Source: Chloromonas sp. AAM2
Lineage: Eukaryota; Chlorophyta; Chlorophyceae; Chlamydomonadales; Chlamydomonadaceae
Direction of reading: 5' to 3'
Assembly (NCBI GenBank): GCA_004335635.1
Contig: QAXH01001150.1
Location: 1 to 64,000 of the forward strand
DNA: 64,000 bases
In this document: in pieces, positions 36,138 through 47,904 of the stretch
Numbering within the stretch: position 1 is the first letter of the stretch
Layout: each line of letters opens with the position of its first letter
Made by a program: the position numbers and the translations under genes
Notes under the pieces: generated by a model
What the model saw: only the letters and a program-made list of their open reading frames with translations
What the model was told of the DNA's origin: nothing
Database searches by the model: none

Positions 36138-39100
36138 ATGCTGCAAGCATGCCCCCATAGCCGAGCGAGCACACCCAAGGCGCCAACCTGCAGCCATGCA
36201 AGTGTGGCTGTGCCCCGCATGCGTCCATGGAGCCAGAAATTCAATGCAGCCAACTCAACCGCCATGCAGCGCCATCCACACCGGCGCTTGGATCGCCCTC
36301 ATGTTTCAGTGGCAGCACAGGGCGCTCAAGACTTGACAGGTGCACTTTGACGGCTGCTTGTGTGGCTGTTGCTGACTCATTCAAGTTTCAGTCAGGCCAA
36401 CAGGCACACCTTCTTTGTTTGGCAACCATTGATATCAAGGCATGTTTTCCATGCTTGAGAGCACAGTCACTGCCATCGCTCTTCGAAGTTGCGTGCTTCG
36501 TGGCCCATGTGCAGATGAAGAGCCCCCAATACGCCAATCGCTCTTATCCCAGGCGGTCAGAGCAAGCACGTCTTGGATTGGTTTCTGTTTCCTCGCACTG
36601 TGGCGCCTCCTCCTGTGTGTGCCGCGTGCTTTGGCCGCCCTGTGCGCCATGAGTGGCGAGGACTGGGCCAGGTGGAGGCAGGGCACGTGGGCTGCAGTCA
36701 AACGGGAGGCCAAGTTCTACTGGGTGAGGCCTGGGGCAGGGTCAGGACAGGAACGGAACAAGGAAAAGGCGCCAGGCAGGGTTTGATGACTGGCACACGC
36801 TGACCACAACATTCCAGGCTATGCCAGGTGCATTCCATATCTTGTAAGTGGACATGTACAGCTGAAGACCCAGTGGAAACGACAGCAGCCCCAGTCCAGC
36901 AGTGTGCTATTTGATGATCAGCAGTAGCACTCACTGACACACGTGTTTTGACGGGCGTGTGTATGCATTGGCTACACAGTCACTGGTGTTCATGTGCGAG
37001 TGTGTGCATGTAGGCGGGCACAAAAGTCCTGGGCCACGAGATGGGGCTGGCCTCGCGCTACGCAGCCAGAGCCGTCACCGGTCGGCCGCTCACCCGCCGT
37101 GAACGGGCCCAGGTCGTGCGCACATCAGCGGACATGGTCAAGCTCATACCCATGATTGTGATCATAGTGAGTGCAGGGATTGAACCTGGATGCAGTGCTG
37201 CCTAGCCGGCTGCTGGTTACCAGGGGCCTGGGATGGCTTAGTATATGACATAGGATAGCAATTCACGAGCTGACCCCCTCAACGGTCCCTGGTATCCAAT
37301 TACACAGTCTGACACCTGGACGGTCATGTACCAGTGTAAGAGTTCAATAACATGCCTTGAGCAGAGTCAGTGCAACTATGGTCCAGGCATATGCATATGC
37401 ATGCTGTGTGCAGGTGCTCCCCTTCATGGAGCTAGCGCTGCCTGTGCTGCTGCGTCTGTTCCCCGGCATGCTCCCCTCCACCTATGAGGACAAGGGAAGG
37501 AGGGAGCAGGAGGAGAGGAGAGGGATGGAGGAGAAAAGGCAGGCGGCCAGAAAGCTGCAGGTGGGACAAGCCATGTGCGGGGCATGGGGACGGAGGGTGT
37601 GTGTGCAGCGCAGCCCAGCGGCTGGGGCAGGGAAGAGGGTGGATGCGCAGAACAGAACAGAACAAATTGTGAGGCTTACGTTGGGAGTTCCTCGGTAGTT
37701 GATGTGGGCGAAGCCTGGCAGCTGTGAATGCGTTTCTGGCTGGCAGACTGGCCAGGGTCAGTTCAAGGGGCAGGATGCTGCATACGCAAGAGCTAGCGGG
37801 ATTGTAACACTGAGCAAAAGCCCCTGTGGCTTGGTGGGCAAGGTGTGGGACTTGCCAACTGCCTGAAGCGCGGTAGAGCGGTCTGGGACAGGCAACGCGG
37901 CGATGCGACAAGAAGCAAGGCATGTGGAGCCACACACCCACAGCTGTGCAGGTTCAGCAGCCACCCTGGTGTGTTGACCACGCCTGCAGGCGATGATGGC
38001 GGACATGTCTACAGCTCTGGTGCAAGATGGCAGCAACACCCAGGAGGAAGTGCAGGAGTTCAATCAGGTCATGAGGAAGGTGAGGGAGAGTGGCAGGGCA
38101 AGGGGTCAAGGACGACTGTAAGAAAGCCATGGGCACTATCAGCTCTTGTGCTGGGCCATCATAGTGCAATAGAAACCAAAGAGAGTTGTAGCTACAGAGA
38201 GGTGTCAATTAATCACAAGCCCAGCGTGTACGAGCGCAATGTTGTGCCAATAATTGTCAGTTTGCAAGGGGCACACCCTGCTTAAGTATTACAATGCCTG
38301 AACCTTCAGTAGCGTAGCCTGAACCAGCCTGAAATGTGAGCAGAGTTACAACTACAGACAGGTGTGGTTGCTGAGTTAAACAACCGAGGCTGGTTTGACA
38401 CAGGGGTTGACAAGCCCAGCATGTGCACTTCAGTGCCAGCTCAGCTCGGAATGCACATTGTTGTTGTATTGCCATGGGCATTATGAGCTTTCCTATTTGC
38501 CTACAGTAGTTGCAGGGAAGTGTGAGCAAAGAGTACAGCTACAATGTACATTGTTGTTCCTTGTTGTTGTTGCATTGACAGGCACGCACAGGCCAGCAGG
38601 TTGCGACTACAGACGTCTTGATGGTGGCTCGGCTGCTCGGGGACCGGATGGCCTGGGAGCGCTGCACCAGGGAGCAGGTGGGTCACGTGCAACAGCTCAT
38701 GCGCACACACGCTGGCACACGCCCTGCAAGGATGGAATCCACCTCAAGCACTTGATCTGCAGCCAGTAGGATCTGCACAGACGTGAAAATGGATTACGAC
38801 ATGGAGACACGAGATCCTTCTAGCCAGGATCCTTGGCCTGTTGCTTGTCCTTCAGAATATACCAGAGCCAGAGTCTGGTTGTGAGCGTGTCAGTGGCAAA
38901 ATCTACATCAGTTTGTGCTGCCCTATGTTCACAGCTGGTGGCCATGTGCCAGTTTGCTGGTGTCGCCACCTGGGCCCCCGCAGGCCTCATGCGGTCGCAA
39001 TTGAACAGCCACGTGCACAGGATACAAAAGGATGACAAAGAGATTGAACAAGAAGGTGCGGCAGCTAGTTACTATATAGCTAGGCTTGTACTTATAGTGA

Positions 39101-40257
39101 TTGTGGTCATTTTTGTGTTGAAGTGTGGGAGTAGCTCGCCATCGGCACACAACAGGTGTGGTGCAGCTCCAATGGCAGGTAGAGCATCACTGCTATTGCT
39201 ACTGGGTACCAGGTCACAGTTGATCCTGCTTCATTTGAGCCTGCATACTATGTCAAGGAACCTGTTGAGCCGGGCAGCTTTGATCCGACGCGCTTGGACA
39301 GCTTCATCTGGGTCCTTAAGCGCTCATGTGCGGTTCTGTCTGACTTCAGGCCTTCAAAACATGACAGCCGACGAGCTGCGAGCGGCATGCCGCGCCCGCG
39401 GACTCAGCGGTGACGGGCCCATGGACCTCATGCAAAGGCAAATGCAGGTGAGGAGGATGCCCAGGGACAAGTGCCCAGGGACAAGTGCCCAGCGACACGT
39501 GCTCGCCTCACTGCAGATGTCCTGTCACTGGTGTAGACAACTACTTCCCATTGGCGTTGTGCTGGACTCAAACCAGCCCGCCAGCCCGTGCAGCAACCAT
39601 CTAGTGCACTGGGACGCGCTGAGAAAATGCCATGGCTGTACTTAGAACCGGTTCTGCCTGGAACACTGTGTAGACGTACCCACTGTGGATTGTATCCAAA
39701 ACTCTCCTGTCTCTAGGGTCTGTCTCATCCTGCTTGGTAGACAGTCCCAAGACCTGCGTCAGGTGTAGGTTGGAATATCACACACTGTGCCTTTTGCCAT
39801 GCTGCCTTGTGCTGCCTGCCCCCACAGGCCTGGCTGGACCTGTCCCTGCGTCACGGCCTGTGCCCGGCCCTGCTGCTGCTCTCCAGCGCCCTCACACTAA
39901 CAGCCCAGACCAGCCAGGGGGACGCTCCTCAGGCGCAACAGCACCGGACCGACAAGCCCACGAATTCACCTGTCATCAGTACTGGCAAGGTATGATCCTA
40001 GAGGTTGGAATCGTGAGATGAAGCTGATCACCAGACTGGTAACCAACCTTGGCTGTGATTGATTCATTTCAGGTGCATGACATGGCCACTTCTTCACCTT
40101 ATGCACGTCGCTGATGATGCCTGGCATTGTCGACCAGTCCATGCACGTCGCTGATGATGCCTGGCATTGTCGACCAGTCCAAGTCCTCGCCTTGTGTATG
40201 CTTCAGGAAAACGGAGCGCCAGAGCTGCGGTTAGCGCCACCGGCCGCAGCAGCTTGA
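36138..40257 (+). CDS. LETM1: LETM1-family mitochondrial cation/proton exchanger
   Basis: Exons: 36138-36339, 36515-36723, 37014-37166, 37414-37560, 37990-38079, 38582-38677, 38935-39055, 39350-39447, 39828-39989 and probably 40207-40257; 442 aa. Diagnostic blocks are GRPLTRRERAQVVRTSADMV and LIPMIVIIVVLPFMELALPV followed by LLRLFPGMLPSTYE. The latter is the conserved membrane segment and F-P-x-M-L-P-S-T-[FY] motif of LETM1. The C-terminal ribosome-binding-like domain follows, with NMTADELRAACRARGL. LETM1 proteins sit in the mitochondrial inner membrane and mediate K+/H+ (or Ca2+/H+) exchange. The first 65 residues are rich in Arg, Ser and Ala with few acids, as expected for a transit peptide. 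If the last intron is retained, translation stops two codons later at 39995. No EF-hand is visible in what I could read. Confidence 0.93.
39458..39500. repeat. 14-bp tandem repeat in LETM1 intron
   Basis: gcccagggacaagt is repeated with a diverged third unit (gcccagcgacacgt). Confidence 0.85.
40101..40180. repeat. Perfect 40-bp tandem duplication
   Basis: The 40 bases starting atgcacgtcgctgatgatgc occur twice without a mismatch, in the proposed last intron of LETM1. Exact identity implies a recent duplication or an assembly artefact. Confidence 0.95.
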
Positions 40258-41243
40258 GGCCGCACGTGGATGTGTTTTGCAGCCCTGCCTCATCCACTCA
40301 TTGGAAGCCAAGAGGGCACTGACCGCCAAGATGGCCACGGCATGCAGCTCCAGGCCTAGAATACAAACTAGCTTGTATTGAAATGACCACGAACAGCAGA
40401 ACTAGCCTTGGTGTGACCATGACCAGGCAGCCACCCTGTTTAAGGCCAGACCACGACCAGTTGGACTCTTACCCAAGCGTGATGCCCCCCTTCAAGTGCC
40501 TTATGTACGAACTGCCCGCAGCCATTGCAGCAACAAGTTAGCTATCCAAACACCTCTATAAAGGCATCAAGCCCCTATTACGTACATAGCATGGTTGAGC
40601 GATACTTCAATGGGCTTCTTTCTCACCATTTCTTAATGCTTATGACTGGCAGGCTTTTATAGTGCCCTAGTTAATTATTGAGTTCAGCACTGCTAGCCTA
40701 GTGCTTCTTCTCTTTTCATGTATGCCGACCCTCGATTTTCATCTACTTATGCTCAGCTTCTTTTTTTTAACTGGTTGAATGTTATGTTATTGTTCGAGTT
40801 CACAAAGCGCTGTTTGTCAGTGCATCAGCTAGTGATCTGCCGCGCACAGGCCGGTCCACAAACATTTCACGTTCAGAGATCAGCGACGGTAGGGTAGGTT
40901 AGAGTTAGGGTAGCAGCTGCAGCAACCAATGCACGCGCACATACCCTAGGGTCACTACCATGCATGAAGTTTGATACCAGGACGTTGGCGATGAAAGGCA
41001 AGTGGTGGCTTTTACTGAGTGGCTGAAAGTCCAAGGGCCAAACCGAAAGGGTTCGGGCGGTTTTACATTTGGTGAGTTCGCGATCGTTAGGAGATGAGGA
41101 GAGTTCACGGTCGTTAGCAGAAGTGATGAAGCAGAACAGTTTTATAAGTACGGTAGCTCACATCTGTGCCTGAGCAGGCCGACATCGCCACTGTTCCGTC
41201 AAATTAGTTCAATAACTCAAAGGGTTTCCGTACCAGATCCACG
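40258..41243. other. Intergenic spacer with repeat
   Basis: It contains the repeat at 40398-40456 shared with 52856-52913. It is AT-richer than the genes around it. The 5' flank of the phosphofructokinase gene lies at its right end. Confidence 0.55.
40398..40456 (+). repeat. ~58-bp dispersed repeat, copy A
   Basis: Contains actagccttggtgtgaccat, then gaccaggcagccaccctgtt and taaggccag. A direct copy lies at 52856-52913 with a few substitutions. Confidence 0.85.
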
Positions 41244-44200
41244 ATGAAGGCTTTCGAGCTGATGAATGCCTTCAGCATTCCTTGTAACGCTCCACACGCG
41301 CTCAGGACTCAGCAAGGCCAGCGCTCGCTAGCCCCTGCCGCGCTGCCAAGGGTGGTCACTAAGTCATCGCCTGCAGCTAAGCGTTCGCGAACAAGACCAG
41401 TTTGCAAGTCCGTGGAGAAGGTCACTGCCTTCACAATAGATACACCTGCTGACTTGGGTACGCTCGGTTACGGAACTCTGCACACCTGTGTCGCAGAGTG
41501 TTGCCTTTCGGCATGCTGATTGTTGCCTTAACATATCTTGCAAATCAGACTTGAGCAGCAGCTTCATCGACATGTCTCAAGATGTCCTCGCTGAGCTTGA
41601 GAGTTAACATTCACAACCCACCCTGCCATGCAGGCAACACAGATGCTGTCTTGGAGGTGCCTCACCTGCGAGAGAAGCTTACTCCAAGGTGAAGCAAATT
41701 ACTGAGGCAATCATTGCATCTGGCATTCAGACTGGGGGGCATCTCCCACTGGTCCCATGTACACAGTGTCTGACAGCTACCTGCCAACTGCGCATCTGCA
41801 GGGCAAGCCCTTTTGCAGGTCACAACAACTTCGGAGGCGGTTTTGGTGGGTCTATTGTCTCTCCAGGACAGCAGCCAAGTTGCATGCAAGCAGCCAGGGT
41901 ATTCTTATTATCCACCTGCCATGCATATGCAGTGGATGATGCTGATCGTGTGGCCCTGAACTCCATGAAGTTTGCATCGACGGCATCGGCTGGTGCTGGG
42001 TCAAGGGTGATTGGCGGTGGCCCGATGACGGCCAGTGGTACACAGGGCAATGGGTCGGTTATGGAGGCCTCTATGGAGCAACTGACCATCCCACTGCCCC
42101 CCTGGGCCATGCGGGCAGGGGCACGCAAGGAGATTTACTTTGACCCAGCACAGGTAGGGCAACAAGTGCATCAGCAACAGCAGCACCAGCGTGCCAAATG
42201 CACCCTATGGCCTGATGAAAGTCGAACAATTTGCATAGTACGTTGTAAAAGGCTGGCAGTGATAGCAGGATCTGCTATCGGTACAGGCTAGCTTTGCATC
42301 CTGTTGAATGGACATTTGAGCTCGTCTCATGCCTGTGTTGGTGCAAGCTGCCCGGTGCAGGTGACCGCTGCTATTGTGACGTGCGGCGGGTTGTGCCCTG
42401 GGCTCAATGACGTGGTGGCGGGCATCGTCAACAAGCTCACTGTGGGTGGGACGGCAGGTGTTTGCAGGCAGGCGTGAGAGGTGGTAAACTCACAATCGAC
42501 TGATGCTGCCAATTAGGGTCTGACCACGAAGTCTGGCTGGGCTTGTGTTGCACTGGCATTCAACTGCTGGTATGGTCACAGATTAGGTGATCACGACTGC
42601 AACACATAGCTGAGTCATGCAACATTGATACAACGCATGGCTGAGTGGCTCGTGATGAGTAACACCCAGGACGTGACACGCACGGTGATGACAGTGTCTG
42701 TTGCACTTGGTTGTGCGCTGTGCAGGACTATGGCGTGCCGGAGGGCAAGGTGCTAGGCATCAAGTACGGCTTCAGGTGCGGCTGGTGCTTGGTCACGCCT
42801 TGTGTGTGACGTGTAGCAGGCTGTGAGGCTGAGGACGTTGTCCAGGCACTGCTCAGAATGTGGCCTGTGCTCTCAAATCGTTGCGTTGCCTCCTCTCTGC
42901 CTTTCTGCCTCACCCTGCCATGATGAGCCTGAGCAGGAGCTGTACTGCTGCTGCACACCCAAAGGGCCGTGTCCACCTGTTCTCCAGCACGCGGGCTGTT
43001 GCTATGAATCTTGCAACCTGATTGTGTTCAAGAATCGTTCAGCATGGTTGCCTTGAGGCTGATGCCCACACGTGAAGGACCTTGCTGTGCTCTCCAGGGG
43101 CTTCTACGACCCAACCTCCAAGCCCATCGTGCTGACCAAGCGCAGCGTGGACGGCATTCAACTGCAGGGGGGCACCATCCTGGGCACCTCCCGAGGAGGG
43201 GCAAACATCAGGTAGCGCGCCTGTCAGGGATGTAGGGGTTATGTTGACGCACTGACTGGCCCGCACATTGATTTGCTTGGGCCAGGCACGTGCCACACGT
43301 GGCCGCATAAGTAATTGCCATCATACGGCCTGAATACCCTGACTGACGGTAGCATATTACGTAAAGCTTGGCTGCGCAACCAACAGCGTAAGGCACTGCA
43401 GATGTGGCTTCATACATCGCACATCAGGTCTGCTGCTGCTCATGGCATTGCGTGCAGGGAGATTGTGAAACGCATCGATATGTGGGGCATTGACATGCTC
43501 TTTGTGGTCGGCGGCAACGGCGGCAATGCGGGGGCCAACGCCATCCAGGCCATGTGCCAGCAGCACGAGGTCAACTGCTGCGTGGTGGGCGTGCCCAAGT
43601 CTATCGATAACGACATTCTGCTCATCGACAAGTACGTGGCAAGAGGAAGCCTGACAGGATTGACTAGCATGGGCGCGCCGCCACGCATGTTGTAGCTGGT
43701 GCTTCAATCTGCTTTCATCCATGCATGGCAACAATCACATATGCTGTCATTTTGGTTCATGTAGTACTAGTGACCTCAGCAGCTTAAGGAGTGCTGTTGC
43801 ACCTGGTATGTGCATTGTTTTGCACCTGGCATGTGCATCGTTTTGCATCAAGCCTGTGCCCATCCGCCAAGCACCAAAACCACATGCATGTGCCCCCTCC
43901 CCTTCCTTTGTCGCAGGTGCTTTGGCTTTGACACTGCTGTCGAGGAGTCCCAGCGCGCCCTGCTGGCCGCCAAGGTGGAGGCGGGCAGTGCACACAAGGG
44001 CGTGGGATTGGTTAAGCTCATGGGCAGGCAGTCGGGATTCATCGCCATGCAGGCGTCCATGGCATCAGGTACGGCCTATTTGCATTTCTTCACGTGGCAT
44101 TGCATGTGTGGTTGCCACATGCATTCAACATGGCAAATTTCTGCAGAGTCAGCGTGACACGCCATTCTGGGCGGGCATCTATTTCACAGTTCGAGTCGAA

Positions 44201-46122
44201 AATGTGCACGGCAGCATGTTTATCGCACCAGCACCTACTGATGATACTCTGGTGCTGTTGCTGGCCGAGTGAACTTCTGCCCAAGAACTAAGAACTGCTT
44301 TCTTCAGTCCACTGGCAATGTTATCCAGGTCCTGTCACCGTTTGCTGGGTCATATTACAGCACGTGTGCGTGGTGCATGTGCACACAGGCGTGGTCGACG
44401 CTTGTCTCATTCCCGAGGTGCCGTTCAAGCTGGATGCGTTGATGGACCACATCGAGTCGGTGATCAAGTACAAGGGTCATGCAGTGGTTTGCGTGGCGGA
44501 GGGAGCAGGCCAGGTGAGGTGACAGTGACAGTGACGCTGGTCCATCTGCATGTGACACTCCACAGTGACACTCCACAGCTCAGACTGGGCGGATTTCTCT
44601 CCCCATGGTTTGTTCGCTGGTCTCAGTAAGGGGCAACCAGGAAATTGTTGACAACAGGGGCTCACCCCACAAAACACTCACAAGAAGCATACGAGCCGTG
44701 CGTGTGTCACTGTGGGGCGGCCATGCCAGTGTGCTGGGTCGCCTGATGTGTCAAAATTTAAGTGATTTGTTGTCCTGACCGCAGGACCTACTAGAGGACG
44801 GCAACCTGGGCACCGACGCCAGCGGGAACCCCATCCTGAGGGACATCGGGCAATTTCTCAAGTCGCAGATCAAGGCACACCCAGGGCTCAAAGTGGGTTG
44901 GTTGCAGGTGGCAAGCAGTACAAGAGACGCGCGTAATGCTGCATGATAGTCACCTGCAAACCTTCACACGTGTACGGGAGCACTTTACCAACTGAGTTGA
45001 TCGCATGGTTTTGTACTGCATCCAGGACATTTTTCGCTATGGCGTTAGGCCAGGGACTCGCTCATTATTGTTGCTGTTGCATAAAATGAGAGGCATCTTT
45101 GTCACATGTACAAGCACATGCGTGGACTTCAGTTCAGACGACTTTTGCCTGCCTCTGCGTGTTGCACAGCAGACAATTAGGAAACAACGTGTTGCTGTAG
45201 CTGGTTTGTCACAAACTCAATCTCGTCCTTGCGTGTTGTTGCTGCTTGTTGCACATGTAGGACGCAGACGTCAAGTTCATCGATCCCACCTACATGATTC
45301 GCGCCATTCCCACCACGTCCACAGACCGCATCTACTGCAAGATCTTGGCGCACAATGCAGTGCACGCCGCATTCTCAGGTGTGAGCCGCTTTCCAGCAAG
45401 CTTGTTGTAGCACATGCGTTGCAATCTTGAGCAAGTTACAACTGCCCATCCCAAGCCCTTGCGCGTGCCACTCTCTGAGTCTTGCGGTGAGTTTCATGTT
45501 CAGACGGTGTGGGCCGGCCACGCAAGTTGTTGTTGCGTGACTACTCTCTGAGCCGCTGATGTGCCTTGCCTGTCCTTCAAACCGTTGCAGGCTACACCGG
45601 TCTGACAGTTGGGCTTGTGAACACACACTACGTGCTGCTGCCCATCCCAGTGGTCATCCAAGCGCCCAGAAGGGTGAGTGAACTGAACAGTGCTGAGCCA
45701 ACTTTCAGGTTACAAGTAATGTAGGCACGCTATTTGAGCTTCACATGTACAAATGTGTTTATGTATGGTTGTGTGGACTATGCTGTGTGGGGCGAACTCA
45801 CAGCTGCCACACAGGTATTTAAGGCTGTGCTTGAGGAAGGCTATGGGCAGCTGAAGCAGGTGGAAAGCATTTGTTGTGAATGGAGCTGGCTGTGCTAAAG
45901 GATGCATTCAAGTACATGGCATTCCTCGGTGCACGCACTCCAGCTGGTGGTGTTAAAAGAAGAAGCTAGTACTGGCCTCTTTGCGCCACGAGAATGATGG
46001 GTGGCCTGTTGTACTGCCCACGTGCTGATGCAACTGTTGTTGTTGTCTTCCTGCAGGTTGATCCACGTGGCAAGGCATGGAACAGGCTACGCGCCTCCAT
46101 TGGCCAGCCAAACCTGGTCTGA
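41244..46122 (+). CDS. PFK: Plant-type ATP-dependent 6-phosphofructokinase, probably plastidic
   Basis: Exons: 41244-41457, 41634-41688, 41802-42153, 42361-42441, 42726-42775, 43098-43211, 43458-43631, 43917-44068, 44389-44513, 44785-44892, 45261-45378, 45591-45673, 46057-46122; 564 codons in phase (563 aa). Conserved blocks: [15 protein letters not shown] (phosphate loop), [29 protein letters not shown] (catalytic D339, D341), [34 protein letters not shown], and [10 protein letters not shown]. The enzyme phosphorylates fructose 6-phosphate with ATP. About 60 N-terminal residues rich in Ser, Ala, Arg and Pro suggest a chloroplast transit peptide. The usual GGDG motif reads GGNGG (N309). From memory, some plant plastid PFKs also carry GGNG, so this may be a subfamily trait. 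Exon 3 is the least certain; its first half may contain an unrecognised intron. Confidence 0.93.
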
Positions 46123-47904
46123 GCCTGCAATTGAACAGCTCTCTGCGCTAAGGCAAAAAAAAATGTTTGCCAGTTCTGGGACGATTCCTGGGACTGGCAT
46201 TGAAACCGATGTGTCTCAGCACATACACGCGTGTGTTTGTGTGTGTGTCAATCCAAGACCCACCGGGTCTAAATCCCATACATGGCCTAACTCCAAGACC
46301 CACCGGGTCACTCACTATCAACACGTCCAACACCTGGTCCCAGTGGCGATCTTGGAACCTGTCCCAGAACTGACAAACATCCTTTTTTTGGCAGTCAACG
46401 AGTCTTCGCTCCGACTATGGGGTACTGAAGAATGTACTCAGTAGAAGTCTTGTGCACACTGCATCAAGCAGGTTGAAGCAACCATTTGCTGACGCCTGAA
46501 CTGGGTGGCCGATGCACACAAGGGATGATGATGGTTGAACAAGTTGGAGCGTTGAAGCAGCGCGCTTGAATTGTGTGCCTTAGGCAGCTTGTCTGCCAAT
46601 GTTGACTGATACTATGGCTTGGGAGCAGATTGTGTAATGCAAATGAAGATCAGGGTGTAGGTCAGGGCGGGATGAAGCCATTTGGGAAACCTGGTGCATA
46701 ATTCTAGACTCAACTCAACCCAGACCAATGTAGAATTCTGTTAATTCGCCAGTTCTGAAACAGTGGTCATTTCAAGACTGTCGTACTTGCAATCATATCA
46801 TTAACAATGCTGCTGCTTGTGTGCGGACACTGCATGTATGCCACAACCATTGCTTGCTCGAGTTGACTTTTGTTTCATTCAATTGTCCGCCAGTTTCGTT
46901 CTTTGTTCCAGCCTGGTTTCGTTTTCTCGAACCGACATGACGGGCAAGTTGGTCGACACATGTGGCTATTCGGGTGCAGACATCGATATTTGATCATTAA
47001 TTGCTGCTTGCCCTTTAAATTGTGAGTTGCAATTGGCAAGTCCGACAGTTGATGTGTAGTTCAAGGTCTAGACTTCAATTAGCTCTTCAAGCTCATTGTC
47101 GCAAATCGTCACATTGATATCAAAGGTGGCACAACTACTACATCCTACGCAGCCGACTGCTCATCTTACACAACACACAGGCACCGGTGAGAACCACACA
47201 GCACATTGTACCCCCAGGCTAACTTCTTTCCATTCCTTCTCAGCCACCGTTTGGTGCTCAAGAAGCAGAGGTTGCCTCCTGCCCCTGCTGCTAATCCAGA
47301 ATTACACGTGCCATGTCAGCTACCTAACCTGTGTAGGATGACTTCCAAGGCCCAAGGACTAAAAATTCAATACCAGCTCAATGCTGCTTGATGGTACTGC
47401 TGGCGTCACTGGCTGGAACAATTGCATGTTGAAACTGCGCAAACCTTGAATTCGCAAACCAGGCTCCCTCGTGTCGAGGTTCAGTGCTCCTGACATGCCG
47501 TCAACTAGACAGTGAGTGCTCTGCCTCCATGCGAGCACTCTTTTAGCAGCCGGATGTAAAATGTACACAAGATGTCCCCAGATTGGTACAAAGAAATGGT
47601 GAGGAATGCCTTTTGGCATTTAGAAATACTGGCCATGATAGGCCAAGCACGATCTGTCAGCATCCAAGCAAACTGAGAAGGCAAGCAGAACACTAGCATG
47701 TGCCAGGATGGCGCCCAACAGCTGTAGTCATTGGAAAACGCCGGACGACCCATGAATGGGCACAACTGTCTTGTATGGCAAACGTTTGTACATCCATGGA
47801 CATGAAGCGATGAATCACATGCGTGTTCTCTGCTGACCGTTATATCCTGACTCTGCGATATTCCCCTTTTGTTCACGGGCTAGTGCTTTTCCTGTCTTGG
47901 CAGG
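46123..47904. other. Convergent intergenic region
   Basis: It lies between the 3' ends of PFK (+) and the LFTKWL gene (-). It contains twin palindromes at 46253-46309 and a (GT)n stretch at 46231-46250. No exon is supported in 1.8 kb. Confidence 0.55.
46253..46309. repeat. Twin short palindromes 40 bp apart
   Basis: ccaagacccaccgggtc occurs at 46253-46269 and again at 46293-46309. Each contains GACCC-ACC-GGGTC, a 5-bp stem with a 3-base loop. Confidence 0.85.

Noticed and set aside
40885..40915. Telomere-like TTAGGG phrases
   Set aside because: Only one or two imperfect units (gttagggta); no tandem array.
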